Assembly (NCBI GenBank): GCA_030765045.1
Contig: CM060967.1
Coordinates: 18,184,284 to 18,248,283 of the forward strand
DNA: 64,000 bases
Origin: Tenodera sinensis
Taxonomy: Eukaryota > Arthropoda > Insecta > Mantodea > Mantidae
Direction: 5' to 3'
Below the pieces are notes generated by a model. It was not told where the DNA came from. It worked only from the letters and a program-made list of their open reading frames with translations, and searched no databases. A program made the translations under genes and the position numbers. The first letter of the stretch is position 1; the number at the start of each line of letters is the position of its first letter. Below, in pieces: positions 22,666-33,290 of the stretch.

Positions 22666-22869
22666 GCAGCGTGAAAATATTTCTGTGTATTACTACCAAG
22701 GGGTGTAGAGTATGTAATTGAATAAGTTAATTGTTAGAATAAATATTACTTATTCTTTATTTGCCTACATTTTGAAATACTTGTGTTTTTCTCCAATGAG
22801 AGATCGTTATTCATTTTGTTTATCTCTTGGACATCCAAAGAGGACTAATTTCAAACCCATCACAAAGCA

Positions 22870-23015
22870 ACCAGCTTTAAAATATTTGACTATCGCTTAA
22901 AGCCTATTCTATTCCCTTATTTTCCTTGCACATACAAGAAAATTAGCATCAAAAGGCGTTTTTGCAAATGTTTGTCTCGATTATGCTGAAGATCGAGGGA
23001 ATAAGTATGTGATTG
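22870..23015 (+). repeat. TE-A repeat, diverged 3' fragment
   Basis: Has tatttgactatcgcttaaagcctattctatt, ttgcacatacaagaaaatt and gtttgtctcgattatgctgaaga, corresponding to the last 200 bases of TE-A minus the tip. Confidence 0.6.
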
Positions 23016-23359
23016 CAACATATTATTATTGTTTTATTTTATTTTTTCGGTGTGTCTTTTACCATTCGACTCTGCCGTACTTTACGATCTTAATACGCGC
23101 ATTCTCTGCATTTATTGGTAAGCATTTCCCACAAAGTTATTGAAGTGTTGAGGTATGAAAGCGTGTTCTGATAAGAGATAAAATGAAGCTGGAAGTTAGG
23201 CGTGCAGTATTCAAAGAGAGTTTACGTCACTTCCTCTGCTATGCCCTCGGCTATCACAAACAGCTGACCGCATCAACTAAGCTAGTCACACACAACAATT
23301 AACTAAGTTAGCGGCAGGCCACTAATGACTCTGGTGCGCTGGTTCGTGCACTGACCCAC

Positions 23360-23450
23360 CTTCTCTAGGATATCGCGCCACTCCTTGGGCTTCTGGCTAT
23401 CATAGCTCTCATACTGGTGAGGATTGCCACGCGTTTGGGCAACCCATTCC
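23360..23450 (-). CDS. Exon-like segment, protein not recognised
   Basis: On the minus strand a 91-base segment lies between a plausible acceptor (ctgtctcttaacctcag, AG at 23452-23451) and a GTGGGT donor at 23359-23354. It encodes one partial codon plus 30 residues, starting EWVAQTRGNPHQY and ending KPKEWRDILEK. Codons end mainly in G or C (GCC, ACG, GGC, CAC, CAG, GAG, AGC), unlike the AT-rich surroundings, and the peptide is charged and non-repetitive. No partner exon was found and I do not recognise the protein. Sequence next to the acceptor looks like a TE-A fragment (23455-23535), so the pyrimidine tract may be transposon-derived. It may be a real internal exon, a captured gene scrap or chance. 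Confidence 0.3.
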
Positions 23451-23454
23451 CTGA

Positions 23455-23535
23455 GGTTAAGAGACAGATCAAATCTTACTATACAAAAAATGTAGATCTT
23501 GCTAAAATACATATTTTTTGTAGAGTGAACCATTT
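23455..23535 (+). repeat. TE-A repeat, internal fragment
   Basis: About 80 bases match the TE-A blocks gaccaaatcttactatacaa and aaaaaatgtagatcttgcta, ending in the gtgaaccatttc block, directly beside a LINE fragment. Confidence 0.75.
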
Positions 23536-23542
23536 CACTGGG

Positions 23543-24642
23543 TTAACCTTGTATGACCAATGCGGAGACGTGAGATAATCACCTGCTCTTTCCTGCTAAG
23601 AGAATAGACAGGGGAAGAATTGGTGTCTCCTTTCCTTACCATGTGTAGTTTTTCTGGAGGCGTTGATTCCAGGCCTGTTTCCATCTTGTTTTTATTAGTC
23701 TGGAGAAGTACTTTGTAATATCACGATAAGGTACTGCTTGCTGTTCATGTGTGTCTGTTAACCGACTTGCTTCTTTAGCAGCTTTGTCCGCTTCTTAATG
23801 CCGCAGTGTGAAGGGACCCAAATGAAAGTAACTATTTTCTTTTTATTTAGAGCAATGGAATAAAGACTGTGGATATCTTGAAGCAGTTGGAGGTCAGTTG
23901 AACGATCTCTGAGACTTTGGAGAGAGCTTAATGAATCAGAAATTATAAGAAATTTACTCTCACTAGATTGGATGATGTATGTTAAAGCTTGCTTAAGTGC
24001 AGAAAGTTCGCAGGAGAATGTGGAATAATATTTAGGGAGTTTCAGCTGAAGTTACTTATCTGGGGTAATTATGGCACATCCATTGTCGCTGTCCGTTTTG
24101 GAACCATCAGTGTAGATAAATGTATGGTTAGGGTAGGCATTTGTTATTTCTTGAAACAGCTGTTTATAGCAAGATGCATCTGTATGGGATTTATGGTAAG
24201 CTGTAATATTCAAATTTAGTTGAGCAGTTGGTATTCTCCAAGGTGGTAGACAATGAAACTTTCTGGGCATTATGGCAGGAACTTCTATGTTATATTCTTC
24301 AATGCATTTGCTTATTTTAGATTTAAATGACATTTCTTTTTGTGAATTAGCCTGTAAACGTTGGTTGGACGTTTCTGGGAGGACGTACTGGTAGATCATT
24401 GATTCGGGTCTTGCTAAAGTTTTAAGGGCGAATTTTAGGCTCAGATCTGTTCTGCGGACGTTCAATGGTGGTTCGTCGGTTTCCATTGTTAAGGCAGAAA
24501 CAGGGCTGGTTCTGTAAGCTCCCAAGCATATTCTTAGAGCTGCTGTTTGAATTGTATCTAGTTTCTTTAAAACTGAAGATTTAGCTGTATTGTAGATCTG
24601 GGCTCCATAGTCGAGTTTACTTCTAATGAGGTTTAGTGTATT
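23543..24642 (-). pseudogene. Jockey/I-type LINE: RT tail plus RNase H domain
   Basis: Minus-strand translation gives, in order: RSKLDYGAQIYN and LRICLGAYRTSPVSAL (end of RT and linker), PPWRIPTAQLNL, then RNase H with YTDGSK (first Asp), an in-frame stop, CELSALKQAL (Glu), IISDSLSSL (second Asp), IWVPSHCGI, a frameshift, and EADKAAKEA-type residues (last Asp). After this come ITKYFSRLIKTRW and RLRIGHTRLT. This is the standard C-terminal layout of I/Jockey-group ORF2 proteins. Both ends are truncated: it lacks endonuclease, RT palm and the terminal CCHC motif. At least one stop and one frameshift make it dead. The first methionine in the long frame is a TTG and not meaningful. Confidence 0.75.
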
Positions 24643-25076
24643 ATGGCCGACACATAGAGATTACAAAGGCCAAATCTGATAATCAGAACAGTGATTTTTG
24701 AATAGGAATGCTACCATGTTTCTGAAGAGCTGATATGCATGCAGCACGTGCATCAAGAGCTTAACTTTCATTGTTCTGCTGCTTCGAAAACAATCGACCA
24801 TTTGCACGTGGCCATAACCAGCAGTTTACTTTTCTACGTGACAAGAATGCAAGCCTTCACACATATACTACTGAAGAAAACCTTTCTCATGTTCGCTCAG
24901 TGTCTAGCAAGCCTCGCAACAGAATGGTGGACGACGAAACAAACATTTGATATCTGACCATTATTTCACAAAGATGTATTGTATATTATATACTGTTGCA
25001 CCTGGTTTATACGTATATCCAGGGCGAGAGGGAAGAATTACTTGCACATGAGATTTCGATAATGCATTATACTTTT
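24643..25076. other. Unannotated stretch
   Basis: No supported feature between the LINE fragment and the next TE-A pair. Confidence 0.4.
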
Positions 25077-25173
25077 ACTTTCTCTAGTACATATAGTATT
25101 CCACTCAAAAATTCGATGTCCAGATTTCACCGAAAATACACGTTTTGAGGCTCCCTAAACCCAAGATAAGCAT
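25077..25173 (+). repeat. TE-A repeat, 5' fragment ahead of a second copy
   Basis: About 95 bases of TE-A 5' end, from ttactttctctagtac to ataagcatttt, end where another TE-A begins. The break falls in the T run of the element's own gcatttttagaaaaagg block. Confidence 0.75.
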
Positions 25174-25301
25174 TTTTACTTTCTCTACTGTTAAGTAGGG
25201 GAAGTATTGTATTCCACCCAAAAATTCGATGTCGAGATTTCACCAGAAACATATGTTTTGAGACACCCTGAATCCAAAAAAGGATTTTTAGAAAAAGGTC
25301 C

Positions 25302-25362
<61 letters not shown>

Positions 25363-26053
25363 AGCCTGTGGACAGCATAACTCAAAAACGAAAAGTCGGT
25401 TAAAAACCAAAGTTGGTATTTAAGTTTGATGTATTTCAAGGATACCACACTAAGATTTTGAAGAAAATAGCCTCACCCTAAACTACCCTTTACATGGAAA
25501 ATTTTTAGAAAATTTTGATTTTCTTGAAAATAACTCGAACGATTTTTATTAGAATGTCATATGTTTAAAATATTTATATGACAAATGAAATGTATATTTT
25601 GAATTTTCTGGCTATAGCCTATATGTAGTCCTGTTTACTCTGGATGAATTTTGAATAACTCGTAAATCGTAAGAAATAGACCAAATCTTACTATACAAAA
25701 ATGTAGATCTCACTAAGACACACAATTTATGTCCAATAAATTTGTTTGTAGACTGAACCATTTTGGAGATATTCCTTTTTATTTGTGTGAGTTTTGGAGA
25801 AGAAACTTTCGTCGGTGTTCATTTTTTGTATCTTAGCTCTGCAAAGATAACGAAATTTGAAAGCTTTAAAAGATCTGACTGTCGCACAAAGCCTACTGTA
25901 TTGTAATATTCCCCTTGCACCTACAAGGAAATAACCAATAAGATAATTTGTACAAATGTTTATTTTAACTAACACGAAGAAGATATAGGAATAAGAGTTT
26001 GTAAGAATGGTTAGGACAAGAGTAGAGAAAGTCATGTGAGTGCAACACATCAG
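25174..26053 (+). repeat. TE-A repeat, near-complete copy
   Basis: Begins actttctctactgttaagt and ends gtgagtgcaacacatcag, with all internal blocks and a long (TG)n tract at 25303-25361. The downstream flank does not resume the interrupted upstream copy. Confidence 0.85.
25303..25361. repeat. (TG)n tract inside TE-A
   Basis: About 59 bases of uninterrupted TG at the standard internal position of the family. Confidence 0.95.
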
Positions 26054-26572
26054 TTTTCATAAAGTATAAAAAGTATAAAAAGCTTATTTTAAATCGTTTC
26101 TGAACACTCCTCGTACGTTTACTCCATTTTCATTACATTCTTCATCACTTGGAAGCCATGAAAAGGAAGCTAATCTAATGTCTTTTGCATTTCTGCGGTG
26201 CCTAGCATAGGGGTAGTGTTATCATTGTTTTATGTGGATACATACACCCGCAGACAAAGACATGTCGCACAAGCCGTGCGAGGTGGATGGATGTGTCCGA
26301 AAATAGATCCAAAACATAACCTTACACATAACCTGTCATCTAAAACAACATGGTTGCCTGCTTGCCTGCTAACAACAGACGAGCACAAAAACTTGCAAGT
26401 AGGGGACACTTTGACAAGCTGGTTCTTCTCCAACTCAGGCTATTTATTAAATATATTCACTCAAAAGGATTTCCCTTATAATAGCTTTTCGGGCGTGTAT
26501 GTGTATGATGAATTGATCATCTCTTACAAAATACGTAGCCATAATTATAGAATTATCCATAAATCATCAGCA

Positions 26573-26790
26573 TATTGTGTGAGTTTCGAAAAACTTAAAA
26601 CTTTCGTGAAATAAACATAGTTGTTCATTTTTTTATATGCAAAGAGAACGGAATCTCAAAGCTTTAAAGATATGACTATCGTAGAAAGCCTATTGTATTC
26701 TAATATTTCTCTTGCACGTACAAGGAAATAAGCAATAAGATAATATCTACAAATGTTAATATTAACAGGAAGAAGATATAGGAATAAGAG
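26573..26790 (+). repeat. TE-A repeat, 3' fragment
   Basis: Runs from tgtgtgagtttcgaaaaact through cttttatatgcaaagagaacg and caaggaaataagcaataag to aggaataagagtagagag. The tip is lost. Confidence 0.7.
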
Positions 26791-27237
26791 TAGAGAGTTT
26801 TGTTTGTTTTATAAAACCGTATTACCCGATGTATTTAAAGGGGCAAGTTCTCGTTTACGTTTTTAGGTGTTGAGCGTGTCCATAGTCATGTGTGTCTGTG
26901 TTTAATTTGGTGTGGGTCGTCCGTGTTACAGACACGCTGTTCTCCATCAGATGAAGCACCCAAGGGAACATGAGGAGAACATGCTAAAAGTTAACAAGCT
27001 TGACGTGACAACATCGTGTAGCTCTTATCTTAATCAGATTAACCACGCCCACTAATATCACAACATACATACATACACCTTGGATTTATCTCCACCAGCC
27101 GAATTTCGTATTAATGTTATACGCAACATTAGTGCTAAAATGTAAAAGTACTAAAATACTGCTTTTACGGGATTGTAGTCGAATATTTATAACAAAAGTT
27201 TTTATAGCTCATTTACATACAAAGTTCATAAATATTT
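26791..27237. other. Unannotated stretch
   Basis: Mixed composition. A cataacatacatacatacacc microsatellite-like patch lies near 27060. No gene is supported. Confidence 0.4.
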
Positions 27238-27300
27238 ATTTTTACTTTCTGTACTGGTAAATAGGGGAAGTATTGTATTCCACCCAAAAATTCGATGTCT
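27238..27300 (+). repeat. TE-A repeat, 5' end fragment
   Basis: Matches the first 60 bases of TE-A (actttctgtactggtaaata through ccacccaaaaattcgatgtc) and then changes abruptly to LTR-B-like sequence. Confidence 0.8.
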
Positions 27301-27324
27301 ATGAAAAGCAAAGCAGAAAGAAAG

Positions 27325-27440
27325 ACGCTTAAGGTCAGTCTGCCTCACGCGAGCGAACACATGACAGCAATCACAGCGGCCGAACCAAATGGGACTTTCC
27401 AGATTAATAGAGAAGTGTCTAGCAGCCAGCGCATTCGATT
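27325..27440 (+). mobile_element. LTR-B, U3 fragment
   Basis: aaggtcagtctgcctcacgc, then gagcgaacacatgacagcaa, cggccgaaccaaatgggac and ttccagattaatagagaagt match the U3 part of the LTR-B copies at 9.7 kb (plus) and 16.1 kb (minus). It stops before the TATA box. Confidence 0.6.
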
Positions 27441-27482
27441 AACATTAATTAGATAGAAGAATAAACATTTGTAAGAATATAT

Positions 27483-28030
27483 ATATGCCAGAATTATAAA
27501 CAAAAGACTTAAATAGCTCAGGTACTCCTGGGAGAAGAACAAAACGGTTTTAGACTAAGTCGATCCACAACAAATAATGTGTTCATTTTAAAATTGTTCG
27601 AGTAAAGGAAATACTATGATTTAGAAACACAGATTACCTTCATTGATTTCAAAAAGGCATTCGATAAATTAAACAAAAGTAAATTATGATACATAATGGA
27701 GAAACTAAGATACTCACAACACTTATACAAGTATTAAAACATATACTATAAATCTTAAATTATGAACAACATAGGAAAGACAAGAACAGAGGAAATATTA
27801 ATAAATACAGGTGTTCCTTAGGGGTGTAGTATATCACCCACTCTTTTTATTGTAGGCTTATGATATAATGCAAACCACAGCAGAGAACTTACAATTATCC
27901 CTACATTATTTAAATCAAATAAGTAAACAGTATGACTAGACTTTCTACAGGAAAGACAAAAATAATGGCATTCCTAGAAATATACTTATAAGGTCGAAAA
28001 TAATATTAGAAAATAAACCTGTATAACAAG
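27483..28030 (+). pseudogene. LINE reverse transcriptase, central fragment
   Basis: Plus-strand reading gives ARIINKRLK, EEQNGFRLSRSTTNNVFIL, TFIDFKKAFDKLN, then INTGVP(stop)GCSISPTLF, then ENLQLSLHYLNQISKQY and RSKIILENKPV. These are the fingers-palm blocks of LINE RT: QNGFR-x3-RST, the D of F-I-D-F-x-K-A-F-D (first catalytic Asp), the G-x-x-Q-G-C-x-x-S-P-x-L-F block, and the linker after the YxDD region. The YxDD block itself seems lost, and there are at least five stops plus one or more frameshifts. The style matches insect endonuclease-RT LINEs and could be the same family as 22240-22665. Confidence 0.7.
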
Positions 28031-28094
28031 TGATAATTATCTATGTTGCGAGTTATCCTTTAGATACGGAAGCTTTAATACACGTACTTTTAGT

Positions 28095-28165
28095 AGAGTC
28101 TCCATATGAAATTTTTGGCTGGAACACAATACTTCCTTTTCTAACTGTAGATAATAGAGAAAGTA
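28095..28165 (-). repeat. TE-A repeat, 5' end fragment (inverted)
   Basis: The reverse complement contains actttctctattatctac, gaagtattgtgttcc and ccaaaaattt, a diverged TE-A opening. Confidence 0.65.
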
Positions 28166-28479
28166 GGTTCTGATGCTTACGATCAGAGCTTTACAATGTA
28201 AGTAAGCATTTTTATTTGAAATCCGTGCACTGAAAGGGGCTATAGATACCTTCTGAAGCCTCAAAAGCCATTTAATGGTCGTTTTTACCCGCCCGACCGC
28301 CCGCCCGCTGTTGTTGATCTACCCTACAGCCCTTTTCCGCAAGGATATTACCAGCGAATAGCACTCTTTGCATCTAAAGTCGCCTTGAGTCTTTACTAGG
28401 CGCCGCCTTCAAGAAAGCCTCGGCTTATTGCAAACATCCCCTTGCTTTGCATCACTTCGATCAGAAATGTAGCAATGAC

Positions 28480-28835
28480 GTCAGTCCGTGGACGTTATCG
28501 GCGAAGATAGAGCGTCACGGCGTCGAGGGGTGGCAATACCACAGCATCTTTTTCTCTCAAAAAGAACTGTAGGGTCCTCCACTGACGTTACAGGAGTGCC
28601 ATGCTGTTCATACAACTCCACAGAAAATAGTTGAGAGGTGTCAGATCTGGTGACCGTGCTGGCCATGGAACTGATGCACCTCTACCAATCCAACGATTTA
28701 GCCATGCGAAATTGAGGTGATTCCGGACAGTGTGCTGGAGCTCATGTCGGTCGTTTCCGCAACTGTGAGCTGCATGTGTCGCACTGCTGTTAAAAGCGTT
28801 ACCATACTGGAAGCTACACAAGTAACGCAGTAGAG
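28480..28835 (-). pseudogene. Mariner/Tc1-type transposase C-terminal remnant
   Basis: On the minus strand: AHSCGNDRHELQHTV, then NRWIGRG, then PWPARSPDLTPLNYFLWS, and in a shifted frame ELYEQHGTPVTSVEDP. The P-x-x-SPDL-x-P-x-(D/N)-YFLW motif is the hallmark of the second catalytic aspartate (the D of SPD) in mariner-like DDE/D transposases, and the following V-x-S-V-E-D block is the usual next helix. The first Asp region is damaged (the DGAP-like motif is not intact), and a frameshift splits the tail. DDE transposases cut and rejoin transposon ends; this one is inactive. No terminal repeats were recognised. Confidence 0.7.
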
Positions 28836-29334
28836 GAATGTTTAAATTTTAATCTAGATTTCACCTCCTCAACCCGCAAGACCTGTGTACATTTATGTTG
28901 TGAACATGGAAAGGTAAACAGTTGTGCGCTGTTGGCAACTTTGTTTAAACATTAAGCACTACAATGAATAGTTATTTCATGATTATTAGTTTTTATTTCT
29001 GGTAAACAAAAGTACAATTAGGCAGGCGTGTATGATTAGCGTGTTGCAGCACAGAGGAAAACAATGCTAAAATTGAAGTTTGAGGTTAGTAATTATAAAT
29101 AAGTTTATTCGAAGCGCTGAATCATAACCTTTTTAAATTTTTAAGTTATTAAAGAGAACACACCAATGAAGTTTGTGGTTTTCTTGTGCTGCACGATTTG
29201 AATCATATATTAAAAAGCTTCATAGGTAGTTCAAACAAAATAGTGTCAAATTTTATACTAACGTTCATGGTATTGTTGTGTATTATTGTAACAAAATGAT
29301 AAAAGTCCAGTCCAACAGCTTTATTCTCCTTTAA
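28836..29334. other. Unannotated AT-rich stretch
   Basis: No supported feature. Confidence 0.4.
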
Positions 29335-29715
29335 AATGTTGCACAAATACACAGTTCTCCTTTGCTGACGTTAAGTCTACGGCCTTTGTGATATTACAAC
29401 TCACAGCTGTTTTCTTCTCGTAACCTTGACTCATCCCTTTCAGTTTTTCTTCACTTTCTCTGTCTCCCAATCAGCTGACTGACAATACCCGAAACATTTG
29501 TACTGCTTCGCTCTCTTTCTTCAGTATGCGCCGGTTCCCTCACAACGACGGTATCCACACAGCTGACACACGCGCGCACACACACAAAAACTAAAAGCTT
29601 AGTGACTAAAAACTGCTTACTTTCACGCTATCGGCAAGCTCTTATACCGGCGATGACATAGTCAGATCATTCTCGAAAATTTCTCCTTTTCGCAACTTGC
29701 CAGCACCCAGAAAAT
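29335..29715 (-). mobile_element. LTR-B, inverted diverged copy
   Basis: The reverse complement shows a TTCGAGAA block, a TATA-like gtataagagc, a CA/GT-rich patch, and gtcaaggttacgagaagaaaa, which matches 10076-10097 of the plus-strand copy almost exactly. R/U5 parts such as cacaaaggcc and gagaactgtgtatttgtgca also match 10118-10165. Divergence in U3 is considerable. Confidence 0.6.
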
Positions 29716-30686
29716 TAAAAAAAGACATAAAAAGGATTATAGATTAAGCAAAGTATAATTTTAATTACTAAACAAAGAAATAGCTAAAGATCTACTGGGA
29801 GTCACCACTTCATTGCATGTATCAGCTACTAATAGGTTTTCCAAACAATTTTATACGGTTGATTGTAAATGTGAAGAACTGTACAAATAAACTTAAAGCA
29901 TAACTGATAATAACATATATTTTGAAGTTTGCAGTTACAGAACACAGAGGAGTAACCTATGACTGGTTTCCACTTCCAACACAATTATAGAATTTTAATA
30001 ATTCTGTTAAACATAACGAAAAAAAGAGGACAGAAATTGAAGTTCTATAGTTTTATCACTAAATTAAATGTTATAAATTATATTAATACTTGCGTTCAAA
30101 CATATCCCGCAGATGAAATGCCTACGGTTTGTGCTTGTCGTATGTTCAAATTGCAAAAAAGCAAATATTAAAATATGTTACAGTACGCCACTGCACAAAC
30201 AGCTGCACGAGTAACAGCGATACGCTTGGGTTGTAGTGACACTACTCTTGTGACGGTATTAATAAGAATGAGTGTATATCAGAGGCCACAAAATAGGAAC
30301 TTCATGACGTCATTAGCAATACTGTTCCTTGCAACAGCAGGTGGGATCAGGGGGGGTGGGGGGGAGGATACATGGAACGGCTTTGATATGCAGTGCAGCA
30401 CTGTAAATATATGTACTGAAATGAGTGGGTTACGGTGTGTAAGTTTATTTTGTTAAACTAGCAAGATGTACAGAAATATCACAGGGAACCATTTCAATTA
30501 CGATGAAAATTGTTCATCAGAAATGGGAAACATTCAATTTTATTTCACTGATTTTAGTCCGGAAGAAAACTATTCACAAAGCTATATATGTTGGCTTCAA
30601 TATTAATAGCACGCGATCTGGGGCGTGCATTGAAATTGGTAGATTTTTAAAACTTTCTACGCCAATTAGACCCTGGCACTATTGTT
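29716..30686. other. Unannotated stretch
   Basis: Two chance-length open frames (29959-30171, 30178-30456) have no recognisable motif. A G-rich patch lies at 30351-30364. Confidence 0.4.
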
Positions 30687-30803
30687 GGCCCTATTATCAT
30701 CATCATCATCATCATCATCATTATCATTGCATTATTACTATTATTAATATTATGATTACTACTATTATTGCTATTACAATTATTAATATTAATATTATTA
30801 ATA
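30687..30803. repeat. (ATC)n/(ATT)n trinucleotide array
   Basis: Starts as ATC repeats and passes into ATT/AATATT repeats. It produces artificial poly-His and Asn/Ile open frames on both strands that should not be taken as proteins. Confidence 0.9.
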
Positions 30804-31200
30804 TTAATATTATTCATGACCTTACTACGTCGACCTCCCTTCCCTGAACTTGTAGAAGCCGGCAATCGCGAGTGCCACTTTGCGGATCACTGGTGTATAC
30901 GATGAAGCAATATTTTACTTCCTTTATGTTGATGTGAGCTTTGAAGCAGGATTACATAGCGTCTTGTCGGTCAAACGTTGTTACCATAATTTTACGCCTT
31001 CTAATAATGTCCCAAAGTTCCTTTGAATCAGCCTTCTGCCACCGATAAAAGCTATGAGATTCTTCTCTTTGGGTATGTGTGAGTGGTTCTGAAAAGATGA
31101 CACAAATTCTGATCCTAAGGTCTTAATTATAACTTGAGACGTTGCCGATCAATGTATGTGTATTATCATAAAATTCATCAGTCAAGTAACACTATTCTCA

Positions 31201-31204
<4 letters not shown>
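30804..31204. other. Unannotated stretch
   Basis: No supported feature between the trinucleotide array and the LINE tail. Confidence 0.4.

Positions 31205-31282
<78 letters not shown>
31205..31282. repeat. (TA)n tract of about 78 bases
   Basis: A perfect TA run lies directly after the 3' end of the minus-strand LINE coding region, so it may be the LINE's own simple-repeat tail, later expanded. Confidence 0.95.
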
Positions 31283-31284
<2 letters not shown>

Positions 31285-32330
31285 ATTTACTATGACCACC
31301 TTGTGCCCATTGGTTTTCACGTACTGCGACGTTCCAACAAATTTTGTTGTTAGCTAATGCTGGATTTCTGACAATGAGGCCATTAATCCTCTTGCTCTCC
31401 AATATTTTTCACTGATGGATGGGGAGCTAGAAGTGGCCGGGCATATTTGAAGGTGGTCTCGATCCATTTCCTCTTGCAGATCACATAGAGGACAGAGTGG
31501 TGAAGAATATATCCCAATTCTGTTTAAATGTTTTGCCAGACAATCATGTCCTGTAATCAACCTGAAGGTTGCAACTGCTGTTTTTCGAGGATACTCAGGA
31601 ATTACTGTTTGAATGTTTGGTAGTTCCCATCTTTTATTTTTTGATTTTTCATAGTAATGTTTTTCAATAATTTTTTTTGAATTCAGAGTTGACTAATCTT
31701 TTAGCTGCATAAAATGGTAAATTAACTATTGACTTCTGCACATTGCTGGTACCCTTTTTTGCAAGAAAATCAGCTTTCTCATTACCACTCAGTCCACAGT
31801 GAGGTGGTATCCATTGGAAGACTAGGTGTTTTTGAAGTGCTGTTAGATGGGTAAGGATTTTCCAACATTCTATAATTGTTTGGTTTTTTGGTGACAACTT
31901 GGAAGTAATTGCTATAATTGCTGCCCTGGAATCTGAGAGAATAACTGCTTGCTGAAAATGTGAAATTCTGTACAAAAGATTTTGTAGGGCCATTCGAATT
32001 GCTTCAATTTCTCCATCAAAGTTTGTAGTTCCACAACTTAAAGATTTGTAATAGGAAAAGAGGTGACACGTGACTCCAGCACCTGCTCCATCTTGGTTTG
32101 ATATCAATGATTCATCAGTATAAATATGGAGCCATTCGTGTTCTGGAAATCTAGTATGGATTGTCTCTAATGCCAATAATTTTAGAACACTAGTTGGAGT
32201 ATCACTTTTCTCAACTTCTTCTGTCAGGTGTAAATAATATGTGATGTCTAATGTATGTGTCGGATTGACTTTAGATATGAAGTTTTCCTTTGAATTAGGA
32301 AGGTATACATTCTTCTTGATGTCCTGAATT
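31283..32330 (-). pseudogene. Jockey/I-type LINE 3' half: RNase H and zinc knuckle
   Basis: Minus-strand order: DIKKNVYLPNS (linker), LTEEVEKSDTP, LALETIHTRFPEHEWLHIY, then RNase H. All four acidic catalytic residues are in place: YTDES, GEIEAIRMAL, ILSDSRAAI and NEKADFLAKKG, plus WIPPHCGLSG. The 170-residue frame 31664-32176 covers most of the domain. A frameshift near 31664 follows, then RLITGHDCLAKH-type residues and the terminal CPLC-x-L-x-E-x3-H-x-x-C zinc knuckle. Coding sequence runs almost into the (TA)n tract, so the 3' UTR is very short. RNase H would remove RNA from the RNA:DNA hybrid during insertion. The element lacks its 5' portion here; the preceding part lies inverted at 32355-32660. 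Confidence 0.8.
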
Positions 32331-32354
32331 ATATATTATATATAAAGCCATTAT

Positions 32355-32660
32355 TTACTTACTGCAGCGAAGTTCTTGTAACAGCAAACACAAAAAAGAT
32401 TCAAATCTTTCAAAGCCAAAGTCTGAGATTAATTACAGGTGCTATCAAAACCACGCCAATAGCAGCTGTGGAAATACTAACCAACCAATACCCCATTGAA
32501 TATGAAATAGAAAAAGTGGCTCTTATTCAACACGAAAAGTTGATCAGACTCCCATTCAATACATGGCACAAGAGAAATTTTACACATACACTAAAGACTC
32601 GGGAGAGCTTTCTTTCTTTCCAACAATTTTTACGTCTGTTCCGTTCGACGTAGCCGAGAG
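32355..32660 (+). pseudogene. LINE RT-to-RNase H linker, inverted relative to its neighbour
   Basis: Plus-strand reading gives EVLVTANTKKIQIFQSQS, LRLITGAIKTTPIAAVEIL, PIEYEIEKVALIQHEKLIRL and a W-H tail. The LRLITGA-x-KTTP-x-AxE-x-L segment is the conserved stretch lying between the RT domain and RNase H in the same LINE group as 31283-32330. It would sit immediately upstream of the neighbour's first residues but is on the opposite strand, as expected of a 5' inversion during insertion. The reading frame is open from about 32360 to 32652. Confidence 0.65.
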
Positions 32661-32732
32661 TGACACCATGCCATTAAAAACAGCTGAAATTACTCCGCTT
32701 TACAAACTTGCGAGTCTACGCTCTATCTATTA

Positions 32733-33214
32733 GTTTTCTACTACGTATAATAAAGTAGAGGAAGTATTGTGTTCCACCCAAAAATTTGATGTCGAGATTT
32801 CACAGGAAATGTGTGTGTGTGTGCGCGTGCGCGTGCGCGTGTGCGTGTGTGCGTGTGTGTGTGTGTCAGTTTGTGGGCAGCATAACTAAAAAATGTAAAA
32901 AAGCTTAAAAACCAAAGTTGCTGTTTAAGTTTGTCTTCTAAGGATGCTACTCCTCCATCTTAAATTACTCTTTACATGAAAAATGTTTGAACATTTTGAT
33001 TTTGTAGAAAATATCTAAGAATTTTGATCGAAATGCTGTATGTTTGAAATGTTTTTATGGCAAACGAAATGTGTATTTTGAATTTTCTGGCTATAATCCA
33101 TGTATTCCCGTTTACTGTGGATGCATTTTATATAACTGGTAAACCGTAAAGGGTAGACCAAATTTTATTCTACAAAAAATGTAAATCTTGTTAAAACACA
33201 CAATTTATATCCAC

Positions 33215-33250
<36 letters not shown>

Positions 33251-33290
33251 GTGTACCGTTTCCGAGATATTCCTTGTTATTTATCACCTC
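32733..33290 (+). repeat. TE-A repeat, diverged copy lacking the 3' end
   Basis: Has tactacgtataataaagtag, gaagtattgtgttccaccc, a TG/CG tract at 32812-32866, cataactaaaaaatg and later blocks through gtttccgagatattccttgt. The final 250 bases are missing. It begins some 70 bases after the LINE coding sequence. Confidence 0.75.
33219..33247. repeat. Poly(T) tract inside TE-A
   Basis: About 29 T residues expand the short T run (aatttttttgtagagtg) present here in other TE-A copies. Confidence 0.9.

Noticed and set aside
26198..26614. 138-codon plus-strand frame
   Set aside because: Runs into a TE-A 3' fragment at its end and has no recognisable motif; probably chance.
30503..30865. Frames with poly-His, poly-Asn or poly-Met runs
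   Set aside because: Translations of the trinucleotide array in different frames.
31178..31402. Frame with a long YI repeat
   Set aside because: Translation of the (TA)n tract fused to the last LINE codons.
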